NCBI RefSeq assembly: GCF_000766945.1
Contig: NZ_KN266211.1
Coordinates: forward strand, 3,352-67,351
Length of the DNA stretch: 64,000 bases
Direction: 5' to 3'
From: Cellvibrio mixtus subsp. mixtus J3-8
GTDB taxonomy: Bacteria > Pseudomonadota > Gammaproteobacteria > Pseudomonadales > Cellvibrionaceae
A program made the position numbers and the translations under genes. Shown one piece after another: positions 45,402 through 54,695 of the stretch. The notes beneath the pieces are model-generated. The model saw only the letters and a list, made by a program, of their open reading frames with translations, was not told the DNA's origin and made no database searches. Numbering within the stretch: the stretch's first letter is position 1; every line of letters begins with the position of its first letter.

Positions 45402-47033
45402 TCAGGCAGATTCCATCAGCGGATCTTCGCCGGGTTCATAGATGGCAAAGTTGTTTTTACCGCGGCGTTTCACCGCGTACATCGCCTGGTCGGCGTGTTT
45501 GCGCAGGCTGAGCGGATTGTCACCGTGATCCGGGTATAGGGCGATGCCAATGCTGATGCCGATTTTTTCCAGCACGCCGGCTTGAACTTCAATGGGGGCT
45601 TGTTGAGCATCGAGAATTTTTTGCGCGATGCGCGTTACCATGCCGATATTGCCGGCGTGATTCAAAATAATAAAAAACTCATCGCCACCCATGCGCGCCA
45701 CCACATCGGAATCGCGCACCAGTTTGCGCAAGCGTTCAGCGACAGTGACCAATACTTTATCGCCGGCATCGTGGCCGTAGGTGTCGTTGATATATTTGAA
45801 CCGGTCCAGATCGATCAGCATCACTGCGAAGGCTTTTCCCCCAACCGGTGTCTGGTTGATCAGCGCCTGCAACGCCGAATCGGCGGCCTGGCGATTACTG
45901 AGCCCGGTGAGGCTATCGGTTTCGGCAAGTTCGCGGATACGCGCTTCGGAATGTTTGCGTTGGGTTACGTCGTACATCACACCTTCGACGGTTGGGTTGT
46001 TTTGCTCATTATCTGCCGGTGAGAAAATGCAGTGCACCCAGCGCGCATGCTCATCGCCATCGTTGCGAATGCGTAAATCGGCGGTGTGTGGGCGTTTGGT
46101 AACGAGTGCGAGTTTGATCAGGGATTTTGCCTGTTCATGATCAAGAAACACTTTACTGACAATATCGTCATCGCCGGTTTGTAATTGCTCGTTTTCATCC
46201 ATACCCGTGAGACGAAAAAATGCCGGGTTGGCAGTAACCAGGTTACCGCGTTCGCGCACCAAAAAAATACCGGCGCTGCTGTCTTCAAAAATCCCGCGGA
46301 AACGCGTCTCCAATGATTCAACGCGATGACGCAATTGCCGCTCTTCTTCGAGCATGGTTTCAACGGTGTAGAGCAATGAGTTGATGTCGCCCGCGAGCAA
46401 ACCGATTTCATCGCCGCGATGAATACTGTGCACATCAAGACGGCTGCCGTCGCCGGGGGTGATGCGATGCAGGCGGCCGGATAATGTAGAGAGTGGCCGC
46501 GTCATCAGCCAATACACCAGAATCAATACCAACAGCGCGACGAGCGTGGATTGTGCAGCAAGGCCGACCGCAGTGGACATTGCCGAGTCGCGCGCACGCA
46601 ATGCAATCAAGGGTGCGTTGGGAACCACTGATAATTCGCCGACAATTTCTTTTTCATCAAAAGGAGCAACGAGCGGAATGGAAATTAAATCCTGTTTTGT
46701 TTCGCGCGCAGTTTTTCCATCATGCCCGATAATTTCTTTTCCGGCGGTGATGGCTGCACCTACAACAATGTCGTTTTTTGTTAAACCGGTAACGACTTGT
46801 TGTGCAAGTTCACGATTGCCCACGTAGGCAGCAATGGATGCGGTGGTTTGCACCGTTTCCAGCAGTTGTAATACCGAGCGCTCGCTTTCTGCAAACGATT
46901 TTTCGTAATCGCGCTGGTAAAAAAATTGTGACGATAACAGTACAACCAGCAGCGCGGCAGCAGCGACACTGAGTGAAACCTTGATATGCAAACTTTTAAT
47001 ATTCATTGATGTTGTTGTGGATACATTCTGCAC
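45402..47033 (-). CDS. Membrane diguanylate cyclase with HAMP, PAS and GGDEF domains
   Basis: A 543-residue protein. Membrane segments at ~18-38 (SVAAAALLVVLLSS) and ~160-180 (STLVALLVLILVYWL) bracket a periplasmic sensor; a HAMP domain follows (RPLSTLSGRLHRITPGDGS), then PAS (~245-365, GIFEDSSAGIFLVRERGN) and GGDEF (~375-535). The active site is intact (ARMGGDEFFIIL) with an RxxD inhibition site five residues before it (RDSD), so it should make cyclic-di-GMP with product feedback. Start: GTG 47033 lies 12 bases after the upstream stop; ATG 47006 is an alternative. It is the third gene of a porin/periplasmic protein/cyclase set. Confidence 0.92.
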   Translation of the reverse strand: MQNVSTTTSMNIKSLHIKVSLSVAAAALLVVLLSSQFFYQRDYEKSFAESERSVLQLLETVQTTASIAAYVGNRELAQQVVTGLTKNDIVVGAAITAGKEIIGHDGKTARETKQDLISIPLVAPFDEKEIVGELSVVPNAPLIALRARDSAMSTAVGLAAQSTLVALLVLILVYWLMTRPLSTLSGRLHRITPGDGSRLDVHSIHRGDEIGLLAGDINSLLYTVETMLEEERQLRHRVESLETRFRGIFEDSSAGIFLVRERGNLVTANPAFFRLTGMDENEQLQTGDDDIVSKVFLDHEQAKSLIKLALVTKRPHTADLRIRNDGDEHARWVHCIFSPADNEQNNPTVEGVMYDVTQRKHSEARIRELAETDSLTGLSNRQAADSALQALINQTPVGGKAFAVMLIDLDRFKYINDTYGHDAGDKVLVTVAERLRKLVRDSDVVARMGGDEFFIILNHAGNIGMVTRIAQKILDAQQAPIEVQAGVLEKIGISIGIALYPDHGDNPLSLRKHADQAMYAVKRRGKNNFAIYEPGEDPLMESA

Positions 47034-47045
47034 GTAAAAGAAAAT

Positions 47046-47474
47046 TTATTGAGCGGATTTGGGTAACTCAATAACAACCTTGACTCCGCCAGGTAATGTT
47101 TGGCGGGAAACATACGCAATGGCCATTTTATTTTTAACGACTTCGCCAATTAGTGCGAGGTCATCGGTAAATTGTTTGGGTGGCGACATACGGCCGGCAA
47201 ATACCAGGGTCGCCCAGTAAGCATCGACTTGTGCTTCACTTTTGCCGGTAAGTCGTTTGTAAAAATCGGCGCGCAAAGGAGTGCCGGTTTTTAAATCCAG
47301 CGTTTGCGCCGGGGCGCCGCCGGGAAAGGCGGAAACACGGCCCATAAATAAATCCACGACTTGTTTTTTCTCCAGTGCCGCCACCGGATTTTGCGCGTTG
47401 ACGATCACCAGTATGTCTGCCTGGAGCGGGCCGCTGATGATCAGCGCAATGATAAACACCATGAATTTGCGCAT
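47046..47474 (-). CDS. Periplasmic phosphate-binding-like protein (PstS-like, small)
   Basis: A 142-residue exported protein. The signal peptide MVFIIALIISGPLQAD precedes a single lobe typical of short PBP-like domains: ILVIVNAQNPVAALEKKQVV, LFMGRVSAFPGGAPAQTLDL, FYKRLTGKSEAQVDAYWATL, FAGRMSPPKQF and AIAYVSRQTLPGGVKVV. This resembles PstS-related proteins that lack the transporter. Its ATG overlaps the porin stop by one base, and the cyclase gene follows after 12 bases, so it may sense an anion or small ligand for the cyclase. Ligand unknown. Confidence 0.75.
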   Translation of the reverse strand: MRKFMVFIIALIISGPLQADILVIVNAQNPVAALEKKQVVDLFMGRVSAFPGGAPAQTLDLKTGTPLRADFYKRLTGKSEAQVDAYWATLVFAGRMSPPKQFTDDLALIGEVVKNKMAIAYVSRQTLPGGVKVVIELPKSAQ

Positions 47475-48730
47475 TAGAAAAGCATGTCCCAGGCAAGGCT
47501 AATGACAGTGGGTTTTTTATCGTCGCCAAGCGGTGTTCCATCAGTGGAGAACCAAAGGTTGGTGCCGGATTTATCGATGTAGAATTTTTCCACCTGGAAT
47601 TTCAGGGCCATTTTGGAGGTGAAATCCCAGCGTGCGCCGACGCCGTAACTGTGTTGTTTGATTCGGACTCCGTTGAGGCGCGTTGCTGTCACCTGTGCCA
47701 GGTAATTAAGTTGTGAGCCAATAGGCTCAGGCAGGCCTGCAGGAATTGAAATATCCAGTTCGGGATCATTAGGCGTTGCGTAGCCAACCAGCGTAAACAG
47801 GTTGAGCGAGCCAAAGCGTTTACCGAGGCTGGTATAGGCGTTTTCACCATTTGCCACCAGCATCAAATCCGAATTAATGCGGACATATTCGCTCTGGAAC
47901 CACCAATCGTTGTTGTCGTAGTTAAGGCCGACTTGGTGATAGCGAAATTGTTTACCGCGGGTTTCCAGGTTACCAATTAAATTGTTGGCTGCCGGCCACG
48001 CAGGCGCGACTTGTGCCCACACATTGCGCAAAGGTTTGGTTAAATCGCTGTTCACTTCCACGCGCACATAACTGTAACGCAATTTCCATTCGCTCCATTC
48101 CAGGTCGCTACTGAGGCCGAATAAATCAAAATCGAACGAAGTGAATTGGCCGTTATTAAAGCCGGTGGGATATTTCTCGCTGGAGTTACCGTAAAACGTT
48201 TTGAGGTTGAGCATCGCATCCCCCAGGGCGATGCGTCTGGTGAGGTCAAAACCGTCGAAATTATAGAGCGAGGTGATGCCGTAAAGGTCCTGCGGCGGGC
48301 GCACCCAGGGCAGTGTGTAACCCACCTGGCGATAATCTGAAAGCATGAACGCATCGGCACCTAAACGACCGAGCCGTAAATCCAGGCCATCGACCGGGCG
48401 GTAGCGCACGAAGGCCCATTCGATGGAGTTGGCGAGGGTATTGTCAAACCGGTCTTTGGCGACCAGTTGCACCGTTGTTTCCCACTGCGGTGACCAGCGC
48501 CCCTGCCATTGCGCACCGACCCGCGAATCATTTTCCCAACTGCCGTTATGTTCATAGGCCCCGTCGTCCTGGGTGACATCGTTGCGGAACACCACATCGG
48601 GGTTATCGTTGAGCGTAATTCCCAGTGTGGCAAAACCGGAAAAGCGGTGTTCGACCTCCGCCCCGGCGAAGGGAGAGGCAAGGCTTGATAACAATACCAA
48701 AAGGGAAATAACGCGGGGATCTACAACCAT
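47474..48730 (-). CDS. Outer-membrane porin-like protein
   Basis: A 418-residue exported protein. ATG 48730 is chosen because it begins a proper signal peptide (VISLLVLLSSLASPFAGAE); the frame extends 75 codons upstream without support. The mature part is a beta-barrel pattern (FSGFATLGITLNDNPDVVFR, WQGRWSPQWETTVQLVAKDR, WAFVRYRPVDGLDLRLGRLG, DYRQVGYTLPW) ending in aromatic AWDMLF. It leads the porin, PBP-like, diguanylate cyclase unit. Substrate is unknown; the adjacent phosphate-binding-like protein hints at an anion. Confidence 0.75.
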   Translation of the reverse strand: MVVDPRVISLLVLLSSLASPFAGAEVEHRFSGFATLGITLNDNPDVVFRNDVTQDDGAYEHNGSWENDSRVGAQWQGRWSPQWETTVQLVAKDRFDNTLANSIEWAFVRYRPVDGLDLRLGRLGADAFMLSDYRQVGYTLPWVRPPQDLYGITSLYNFDGFDLTRRIALGDAMLNLKTFYGNSSEKYPTGFNNGQFTSFDFDLFGLSSDLEWSEWKLRYSYVRVEVNSDLTKPLRNVWAQVAPAWPAANNLIGNLETRGKQFRYHQVGLNYDNNDWWFQSEYVRINSDLMLVANGENAYTSLGKRFGSLNLFTLVGYATPNDPELDISIPAGLPEPIGSQLNYLAQVTATRLNGVRIKQHSYGVGARWDFTSKMALKFQVEKFYIDKSGTNLWFSTDGTPLGDDKKPTVISLAWDMLF

Positions 48731-48830
48731 GGACACAACCTGCAATGCCGGCGGGTGCCGGTAACCGACAACTATGGACTTGAGTATAGCCAGCACATAC
48801 CGGATTGCAGGGGCGATTCCACTAATGGAT

Positions 48831-49709
48831 TTACATTTGCGCGATGTATTTGGACAGGGTTTCGAATTTTTCTGCATCGTTATCGACAAACCGGATAACG
48901 ATTTTAACCACGCCGGTATCGGGGCGGTTTTCGCCCGCCTGGATGCTGTGTACATAGCCGTTTACGCGCGCGAGGTTGTTGCCGTCGCCGGTTTCTATAT
49001 CCACAACCGCTTGGTCGAATAAGCCCGGCAGGTCATCGCTGCGTTGCATCAGGCAATTCATTAATTGCAATGACATTTCGCGGATAACGCAACTGAATGT
49101 GCGATTGTTGGAGAAGCGTAATTGCGCCTTGCCTTTGGCTGCTTTCGTGGTTTCAACCGCTTTGACTGCCGGCTTGCCACCCAGCAGGGCGCTGGCACTG
49201 CTATTGGCAAAAGGGTTGGCGGGTTTGGGTGCTGCTGCGACAGCTTCGGCGCGGCCGCCGGTAAGTACATCGACCGAGGCGAAGGCAATGCCCTGGGTGG
49301 TTGCTCCGCTTACGCGCTGGGCCGGATTTTTACCCGCAATCTTGAGTTGTTTGAACACTTTTTTTAGCAACTCTTCGGCGGAAAATGGTTTGCTCAGGTA
49401 GTCGGAAACGCCCAGTTCTATCGCCTTGACGATATGGTTTCTATCACCGCGACTGGAAATCATAATGAAGGGCGTTTTTTCCGCATTGGGCATGGCACGC
49501 ACGGTACTTAATAATTCCGCACCGGTCATGTTAGGCATTTCCCAGTCGGACAGGATCAGGTCTACCGATTGGTTTTTCATTTGCGCCAGCGCACGCGCGC
49601 CGTCAGGTGCATCGATAATTTCCACGCCGGGAATTTTATCGCGCAGTTGTTTCTTGATCATGTCGCGGATAAAGGTCGCGTCATCCACCACCAGGATGCG
49701 GATTGCCAT
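48831..49709 (-). CDS. CheY-like response regulator with C-terminal PilZ-like domain
   Basis: A 292-residue cytoplasmic protein from ATG 49709 (MAIRILVVDDATFIRDM), with GAGGG 7 bases upstream. The receiver (~1-125) has the acidic pair VDD, phosphoacceptor in LILSDWEMPNMTG, ISSRGD and SKPFS. A Pro/Ala-rich linker (~155-190) leads to a C-terminal domain (~195-290; LRFSNNRTFSCVIREMSLQL, GLFDQAVVDIE) that looks PilZ-like but lacks a clear RxxxR motif, so cyclic-di-GMP binding is uncertain. It is separated from the porin unit by 100 bases and may be a chemotaxis or surface regulator. Confidence 0.75.
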   Translation of the reverse strand: MAIRILVVDDATFIRDMIKKQLRDKIPGVEIIDAPDGARALAQMKNQSVDLILSDWEMPNMTGAELLSTVRAMPNAEKTPFIMISSRGDRNHIVKAIELGVSDYLSKPFSAEELLKKVFKQLKIAGKNPAQRVSGATTQGIAFASVDVLTGGRAEAVAAAPKPANPFANSSASALLGGKPAVKAVETTKAAKGKAQLRFSNNRTFSCVIREMSLQLMNCLMQRSDDLPGLFDQAVVDIETGDGNNLARVNGYVHSIQAGENRPDTGVVKIVIRFVDNDAEKFETLSKYIAQM

Positions 49710-49790
49710 GATGTGTCCCTCAAATGTCAGTCCATAGAGACTAGCCCAGCTTTGGTGTTTTTGCGCTTCAACGCGCACAGGTAGAACTAC

Positions 49791-50174
49791 TCAAGCGCGT
49801 TGGCGCAGATGGCGGATGGGTGTTTCGAGCGTGGTTTCATCATCGCAAAAGTCGCCGGTTTTGGCGGCTTCTACCGCGATGCGCGTCCAGTGTTTTAATT
49901 CGGCGGGCGTGTTGAGTACATCTTCAGGCAACTGGAAAAAACAGGATTCAACTTGCACCGCAACCCTGGGTTGGAACGCGTGCATACCGCGTTGCAGGAA
50001 CAGCGTACGCGACTGGTCATCCGCGCGGAAATAAAGTTTATCGTTGATGATCAACGCAAATTGCACACCGCGATGATAAATCCCCACGCCATTAAAAATA
50101 CGGCGGTACGACACCTCGGCCACGCCTGACAGGTTGGCAATAACACGATCAAGGTAAGCGGGGCTCAGGTTCAT
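49791..50174 (-). CDS. TfoX/Sxy N-terminal-domain protein
   Basis: A 127-residue cytoplasmic protein. VSYRRIFNGVGIYHRGVQFA followed by LIINDKLYFRADDQSRTLFL is the TfoX N-terminal domain; the C-terminal TfoX domain is absent, so this is the short form. Tfox/Sxy proteins modulate competence and CRP-dependent genes, but many single-domain members have unknown roles. The gene follows the response regulator region on the same strand and shows no further links. Confidence 0.78.
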   Translation of the reverse strand: MNLSPAYLDRVIANLSGVAEVSYRRIFNGVGIYHRGVQFALIINDKLYFRADDQSRTLFLQRGMHAFQPRVAVQVESCFFQLPEDVLNTPAELKHWTRIAVEAAKTGDFCDDETTLETPIRHLRQRA

Positions 50175-50341
50175 TGGGTGACGATGTCCTATCGTTATTC
50201 ATTGTTAGTTATCCTGCCAATCTAGGGAGCAAGACCCGGTAAAGCAATCCCTGATTAAGATTGTTTTAGGCGCCATGGGGAGCGCCGTTGAATTTTTGGA
50301 TATATGCAATTTGCTGCTCAAAAAATCTGCGGTTATGGCGA

Positions 50342-51121
50342 TCAGATCACCTGTTCTTCGCGCGTAAAAACCCATTCGCCCGCCTTGGACATAGCCTCGT
50401 TAAAACGATAACCCGCTACATCAAACCCTTTAATCGCCTCCGCACTTTTTAGCTGCTGCTGGATGATGTAGGCACTCATCATGCCGCGCGCTTTTTTGGC
50501 AAAAAAACTGATGATTTTGTACTGGCCGTTTTTGCGATCTTTAAATACCGGAGTGATCACATCTGCATCCAGTTTTTTAGGCGTTACTGAACTCCAGTAT
50601 TCCGTCGAGGCGAGATTCACCAGCACTTTTTCCTTGCGGGTTTTCAATTCGTTGTTGAGCTGGTCAGTGATGATATCGCCCCAGAAGTGATACAAATTTT
50701 TGCCGCGCTTATTCACGAAACCGGTGCCCATTTCCAGGCGATAGGGCTGGATCAAATCCAGCGGGCGCAACAAACCGTATAAACCGCTAAGGATACGCAA
50801 ATGGTGTTGCGCGAAGGCGAAATCCTTTTTGCTAAATAACTCGGCTTGCATGCCGGTGTACACATCGCCCTTGAACGCTAACACGGCTTGTTTGGCATTA
50901 CGTGGCGAGAAGGGTAAATGCCAATCCTGGAAACGCTGTGCATTCAGTTCGCCCAGTTTTTCGCTGATATCCATCAAGCTGGAAACGTCGGCAGGTTTCA
51001 GTGCGCGCAGCTGCCCGATCAGCTCCTGCGAATGCTCAAGGAACTGTGGCTGGGTGTGGTCGTCGATGGCCGGGGCCGATTCAAAATCCAGGGTTTTTGC
51101 GGGGGAAATAACATGCAGCAT
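50342..51121 (-). CDS. yaaA: Peroxide stress protein YaaA (DUF328)
   Basis: A 259-residue cytoplasmic protein. It begins MLHVISPAKTLDFES and contains FSPRNAKQAVLAFKGDVYTG, RILSGLYGLLRPLDLIQPYR, EMGTGFVNKRGKNLYHFWGD, LVNLASTEYW and FFAKKARGMMSAYIIQQ, all YaaA signatures. In Escherichia coli it limits free iron and damage during hydrogen peroxide stress and binds DNA. Length and motifs are complete. It lies 36 bases downstream of the DUF4265 gene on the same strand. Confidence 0.96.
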   Translation of the reverse strand: MLHVISPAKTLDFESAPAIDDHTQPQFLEHSQELIGQLRALKPADVSSLMDISEKLGELNAQRFQDWHLPFSPRNAKQAVLAFKGDVYTGMQAELFSKKDFAFAQHHLRILSGLYGLLRPLDLIQPYRLEMGTGFVNKRGKNLYHFWGDIITDQLNNELKTRKEKVLVNLASTEYWSSVTPKKLDADVITPVFKDRKNGQYKIISFFAKKARGMMSAYIIQQQLKSAEAIKGFDVAGYRFNEAMSKAGEWVFTREEQVI

Positions 51122-51157
51122 AGGAAGTAGTCATCACGCAGGAAAAAATGGGGAAGC

Positions 51158-51640
51158 TTATTCCGGTTTCAGGATGTCCAACCACCAGTTGAGCGGCGTT
51201 TGGCCATCGACGGGGTCATAAACATTGCCGTACATCCAGGCACTTTGGCCGTCGTGTCCGACATAGCGGTTAAGGATTTCCTCGATAGCCTCAAAGCCGC
51301 AGCTAACATGGATACTGAACACCAGCATGCGCGGCGTTTCGCGATCCAGTTCGCCGCCGAGTTTTTCCAGTTCGGGGGTAAGCTGGTCAGATAACGCACC
51401 GGTATCGCCACGGCTAAATACGCGGACACTCAGGTTGCCACTGCGTTTAACCAGATCGAATTCGCGGGTTTCAGGCAGCATGCGTACTACATCGCCACTG
51501 GCCAGGCCCTTGGCAAACGCGGGTGACTGGACCAGTTGCAAGGTGCCGTCATCCAGTTCGCGCACTTGCAATTGTTCTACTATAGGTTTGCCATCGGCGC
51601 CGATGCCGGCGAAGAGTTCAATAATTTGCAGGGATTTCAT
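51158..51640 (-). CDS. DUF4265-like protein
   Basis: A 160-residue soluble protein from ATG 51640 (MKSLQIIELF); a GTG at 51652 is in frame, and neither has a strong ribosome site. Recognisable segments include VQSPAFAKGLASGDVVRMLP, FDLVKRSGNLSVRVFSRGD and SCGFEAIEEILNRYVGHDG, resembling DUF4265 proteins, which have no assigned function. No signal peptide or catalytic motif is seen. It is upstream of yaaA and may share its transcript. Confidence 0.6.
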   Translation of the reverse strand: MKSLQIIELFAGIGADGKPIVEQLQVRELDDGTLQLVQSPAFAKGLASGDVVRMLPETREFDLVKRSGNLSVRVFSRGDTGALSDQLTPELEKLGGELDRETPRMLVFSIHVSCGFEAIEEILNRYVGHDGQSAWMYGNVYDPVDGQTPLNWWLDILKPE

Positions 51641-51745
51641 CAATACGTTCACTTACTGGTTAACATTCAGGCGCTATAAACGCGGTCGGGTGCTAAATAA
51701 AAAAGCTGTGGCATTATACGCAGCTCATTCATAAGGAGTCTCACT

Positions 51746-53014
51746 ATGAACATTCTGTTTCGTCTTCTGGGTATCAGTTTATTACTGACGGTTGCGGGTT
51801 GCGTCACCAACCCGGTAACCGGCAAAAGCCAGATCTCATTAATGTCCCCCGAGCAGGAAGTCGCGTCTGGTGCGCAGAACTATGGCCCGGCCCAGCAATC
51901 GCAGGGCGGCCAATATGTGGTCGATCCCGGCCTTACCACTTACGTGCAATCGGTTGGTAAAAAACTCGCGGCAGTGAGCGACCGCCCTGACCTCCCCTAT
52001 GAATTCGTCGTGCTCAATAACGATGTTCCCAATGCCTGGGCAATGCCCGGCGGTAAGCTGGCAATCAACCGCGGCTTGCTGGTGTATTTGCAAGATGAGG
52101 CGCAACTTGCCTCTGTCCTCGGCCACGAAATTGTCCACGCCGCCGCCCGCCACGGTGCCCAGCAACAAACCCAGAATGTATTGATGGGCGCAGGAGTATT
52201 AATTGCCGGTGTCGCCATCTCCGAGAAAAAACCGGAAGTCGGTGCATTGGGAATGGGCGCGTTGGCGGTAGGTGCACAGGCATGGCAAGCGAAATATGGT
52301 CGCGGCCACGAGTTGCAATCTGATGAAGTGGGTATCAAATACATGGCCAAAGCCGGTTACGATGCGCAAGCCGCAGTCGAACTGCAGGAAATTTTTGTGA
52401 AATTATCGGAAGGCCGCAATTCCGGCTTTATTGAAGGCTTGTTTGCCAGCCATCCACCATCACAAGAGCGCGTAGATAAAAACAAAGCCACCGCTGCGAA
52501 ATATCCCGGTGGTGTGCGCAATAAGGAAGCGTTCCAGCGTGCGATGGCGCAAGTCAACAAAGATAAAAAAGCCTACGAAAATTATCAAAAAGCACAGAAG
52601 CTGGCGGGCGAGAAAAAATATATCGATGCCCAAAGTTATGTGGAGCAATCCATCGCCCAGCAACCCAAGGAAAATTTATTCTGGGAATTGAAAGGCCAAT
52701 TGTTATTGCAACAAAAGAAAACCAATGAAGCTGTTGGGGCGTTTGATAAAGCAATTCAAGCGAATCCAAAATATTTCAAACCCTACGCATTGCGCGGTAT
52801 CGCCTACTATGAAGACGGCAAGCGCGATTTAGCGGAAAAAGATTTGCTGGCCAGCCAGCGTTATTTGCCAACGCAAATCGCAACTTATTACCTCGGCGAA
52901 ATTTCCCTCGCCAAAGGCAATAAATCGCAAGCGTCACAATATTTCCAGCAAGCCGCGCAAGGCGGTGGCGAAATTGGTGAGGCAGCCAAAGGTAAGTTAG
53001 AACGTATGCAATAG
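51746..53014 (+). CDS. M48 metalloprotease lipoprotein with TPR repeats
   Basis: A 422-residue periplasmic zinc protease. The lipobox is LTVAGCV (Cys19) with Val at +2. The M48 core has NAWAMPGGKLAINRGLLVYL, the zinc motif HEIVH at 127-131 and the third ligand Glu189 in HELQSDEVG. The C-terminal ~150 residues are TPR-like helices (KAQKLAGEKKYIDAQSYVEQ, NPKYFKPYALRGIAYYEDGK), as in BepA-type outer-membrane quality-control proteases. AAGGAG lies 8-9 bases before the ATG, and a strong terminator follows. The adjacent M48 gene is a different, polytopic type. Confidence 0.93.
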   Translation: MNILFRLLGISLLLTVAGCVTNPVTGKSQISLMSPEQEVASGAQNYGPAQQSQGGQYVVDPGLTTYVQSVGKKLAAVSDRPDLPYEFVVLNNDVPNAWAMPGGKLAINRGLLVYLQDEAQLASVLGHEIVHAAARHGAQQQTQNVLMGAGVLIAGVAISEKKPEVGALGMGALAVGAQAWQAKYGRGHELQSDEVGIKYMAKAGYDAQAAVELQEIFVKLSEGRNSGFIEGLFASHPPSQERVDKNKATAAKYPGGVRNKEAFQRAMAQVNKDKKAYENYQKAQKLAGEKKYIDAQSYVEQSIAQQPKENLFWELKGQLLLQQKKTNEAVGAFDKAIQANPKYFKPYALRGIAYYEDGKRDLAEKDLLASQRYLPTQIATYYLGEISLAKGNKSQASQYFQQAAQGGGEIGEAAKGKLERMQ

Positions 53015-53032
53015 TTATTGTTTTTTGTTACC

Positions 53033-53065
53033 CACCGCCCGGCATTGTTCGGGCGGTGTTGTTTT
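53033..53065 (+). terminator. Rho-independent terminator after the M48/TPR gene
   Basis: A 9-bp stem (CACCGCCCG / CGGGCGGTG) with an eight-base loop is followed by TTGTTTT. It begins 19 bases after the stop. Confidence 0.85.
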
Positions 53066-53111
53066 ATCGTGTTGCTTTCAAGTTAAAAAAATATCAATAG
53101 GGATTCCTGTC

Positions 53112-54623
53112 ATGGCAAAAAAATATCGGGTTATTTCGTCGGCGTCGCTCGTATCGGGCTACGAACAAATGCAGGTGATTGCGCGATTGCAATTATTAGG
53201 TTTGAAAGAATCACAAGCCCGGGCGTTGCTCCAGAAAAAAGCACTGATCAAACAAGATCTGGATTACCAAAAAGCACTTGCCTATCAAGAGCGGTTTGCC
53301 AAAGCCGGTTTGGTAGTCAATATCCAGCCCTATCAAGCTGAAGAACCTGCTCAGGAAAAAAATGTTTTTGCGGTGTTGGATGCTGCGCTTTCCACACCGT
53401 TCACGCCGATAAAAACCACATCAGTTTATAAACTATCTCTATTGTTGGTGATGCTTGCCTCGTTAATCGCGCCAGCGATTTACTTCGGCATTTTAGCGGG
53501 TATCGGCTGGGGACTCTGGTGGTATTTCAGCGAGGGCCGCGAGCTGTATATGGGTTGGAATCGCAGCGCATGGAGCGTGATGATGACATTCGTGATCCCC
53601 GCAATTGTCGGCGGTATTGTGATTTTATTTTTACTGTACCCGCTCTGGCCAAAAGGAAAAATGCCCAAACCATTTGTACTGGATCGTAAAAAGAATGCAG
53701 CGTTTTATCGCACAATAGAAAAATTGGCGAAATCCGCCAATGTACCGGTACCTGAATATATTGAAATTATGCCCGAGGTAAATGCTGCCGCCGGTTCTAC
53801 AGGCGGTTTGGTAAGTCTGGGTCGCGGAAAATTAAAATTAATGATCGGCCTTTCCCTGGTGGCTGGTTCCAATGTGCAGCAGCTCATGGGGATTATTGCC
53901 CATGAATTTGGTCACTTTGCCCAGCGCTCGGGTATGTTTGCTTATCTGTGGATTAATAGTGTCAACCGTTGGCTTTCTGAATGTGCGTTTGGTCAGGATA
54001 TCTGGCGTGAGCGAATAGATCGCTGGATGGATAAAACCGATTTTGTCGGAGTGCAAATCGCTTTGTATGTTGCAAAAATTATGATCGCTGTGGTGCGTTT
54101 TTTATTCAGGCATCTGTTTTTTTTGAGTTTGCGTTTAACCCAATCCATGTCCCGGCAAATGGAGTTTGATGCGGATAAATATGAAGCACAGCTGGTTGGC
54201 AGTCACGTGTTTCGCGCGAATACATTGAACTTGCGCAAACATGCTTATGCATGGCAACAAGTGATGGAGATAAATTACGATGCGCTGCATGAACGGGATC
54301 AATTATTCCGCAATATTCCGGCGGCAGTCATTGCATTGGCGGCGCGTTTTCCTGCGGATTTCATTCGGCAAATCGAAGCTGATTTGCACAGCGACCAAAC
54401 CAATTTTTGGGATTCCCATCCTGCAGATCTGGACCGGATAACACAAGCAGAGGCTACTGCAGAAAAAGGCCGCCTGGTCTGTGATTTGCCGGCCAATGTC
54501 CTCTTCAAGGATTTTGATCAACTTTGCGAGCAAATCAGTAATTATTTTTATTACCTGCATGGCATTTCCGGTGCGAAGGAGTTTATTGTGGATAACCATA
54601 ATTTGTTGCCGCAAGCCGCCTGA
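53112..54623 (+). CDS. Integral-membrane M48 family metalloprotease
   Basis: A 503-residue inner-membrane protein. ATG 53112 (MAKKYRVISSASLVSGYEQM) has AGGG upstream; the longer frame from 53025 lies across the terminator. Two membrane segments at ~105-140 and ~155-180 precede the protease domain, with VNAAAGSTGGLVSLGRGKLK, the zinc motif AHEFGHFAQRSG and a third ligand in RQMEFDADKYEAQLVG. A further membrane stretch lies between (RFLFRHLFFLSLRL). The N-terminal ~80 residues are an unusual cytoplasmic domain (ARLQLLGLKESQARALLQKK). This resembles HtpX/Ste24-like enzymes but is longer than HtpX (~290), so it is probably a distinct subgroup. Confidence 0.85.
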   Translation: MAKKYRVISSASLVSGYEQMQVIARLQLLGLKESQARALLQKKALIKQDLDYQKALAYQERFAKAGLVVNIQPYQAEEPAQEKNVFAVLDAALSTPFTPIKTTSVYKLSLLLVMLASLIAPAIYFGILAGIGWGLWWYFSEGRELYMGWNRSAWSVMMTFVIPAIVGGIVILFLLYPLWPKGKMPKPFVLDRKKNAAFYRTIEKLAKSANVPVPEYIEIMPEVNAAAGSTGGLVSLGRGKLKLMIGLSLVAGSNVQQLMGIIAHEFGHFAQRSGMFAYLWINSVNRWLSECAFGQDIWRERIDRWMDKTDFVGVQIALYVAKIMIAVVRFLFRHLFFLSLRLTQSMSRQMEFDADKYEAQLVGSHVFRANTLNLRKHAYAWQQVMEINYDALHERDQLFRNIPAAVIALAARFPADFIRQIEADLHSDQTNFWDSHPADLDRITQAEATAEKGRLVCDLPANVLFKDFDQLCEQISNYFYYLHGISGAKEFIVDNHNLLPQAA

Positions 54624-54695
54624 ATTAAATAGCCAGCTATACTCAGGGTTCGACATTCAGGTTTCAAAATTTATAGCTCGACAATTAGCACGGAT

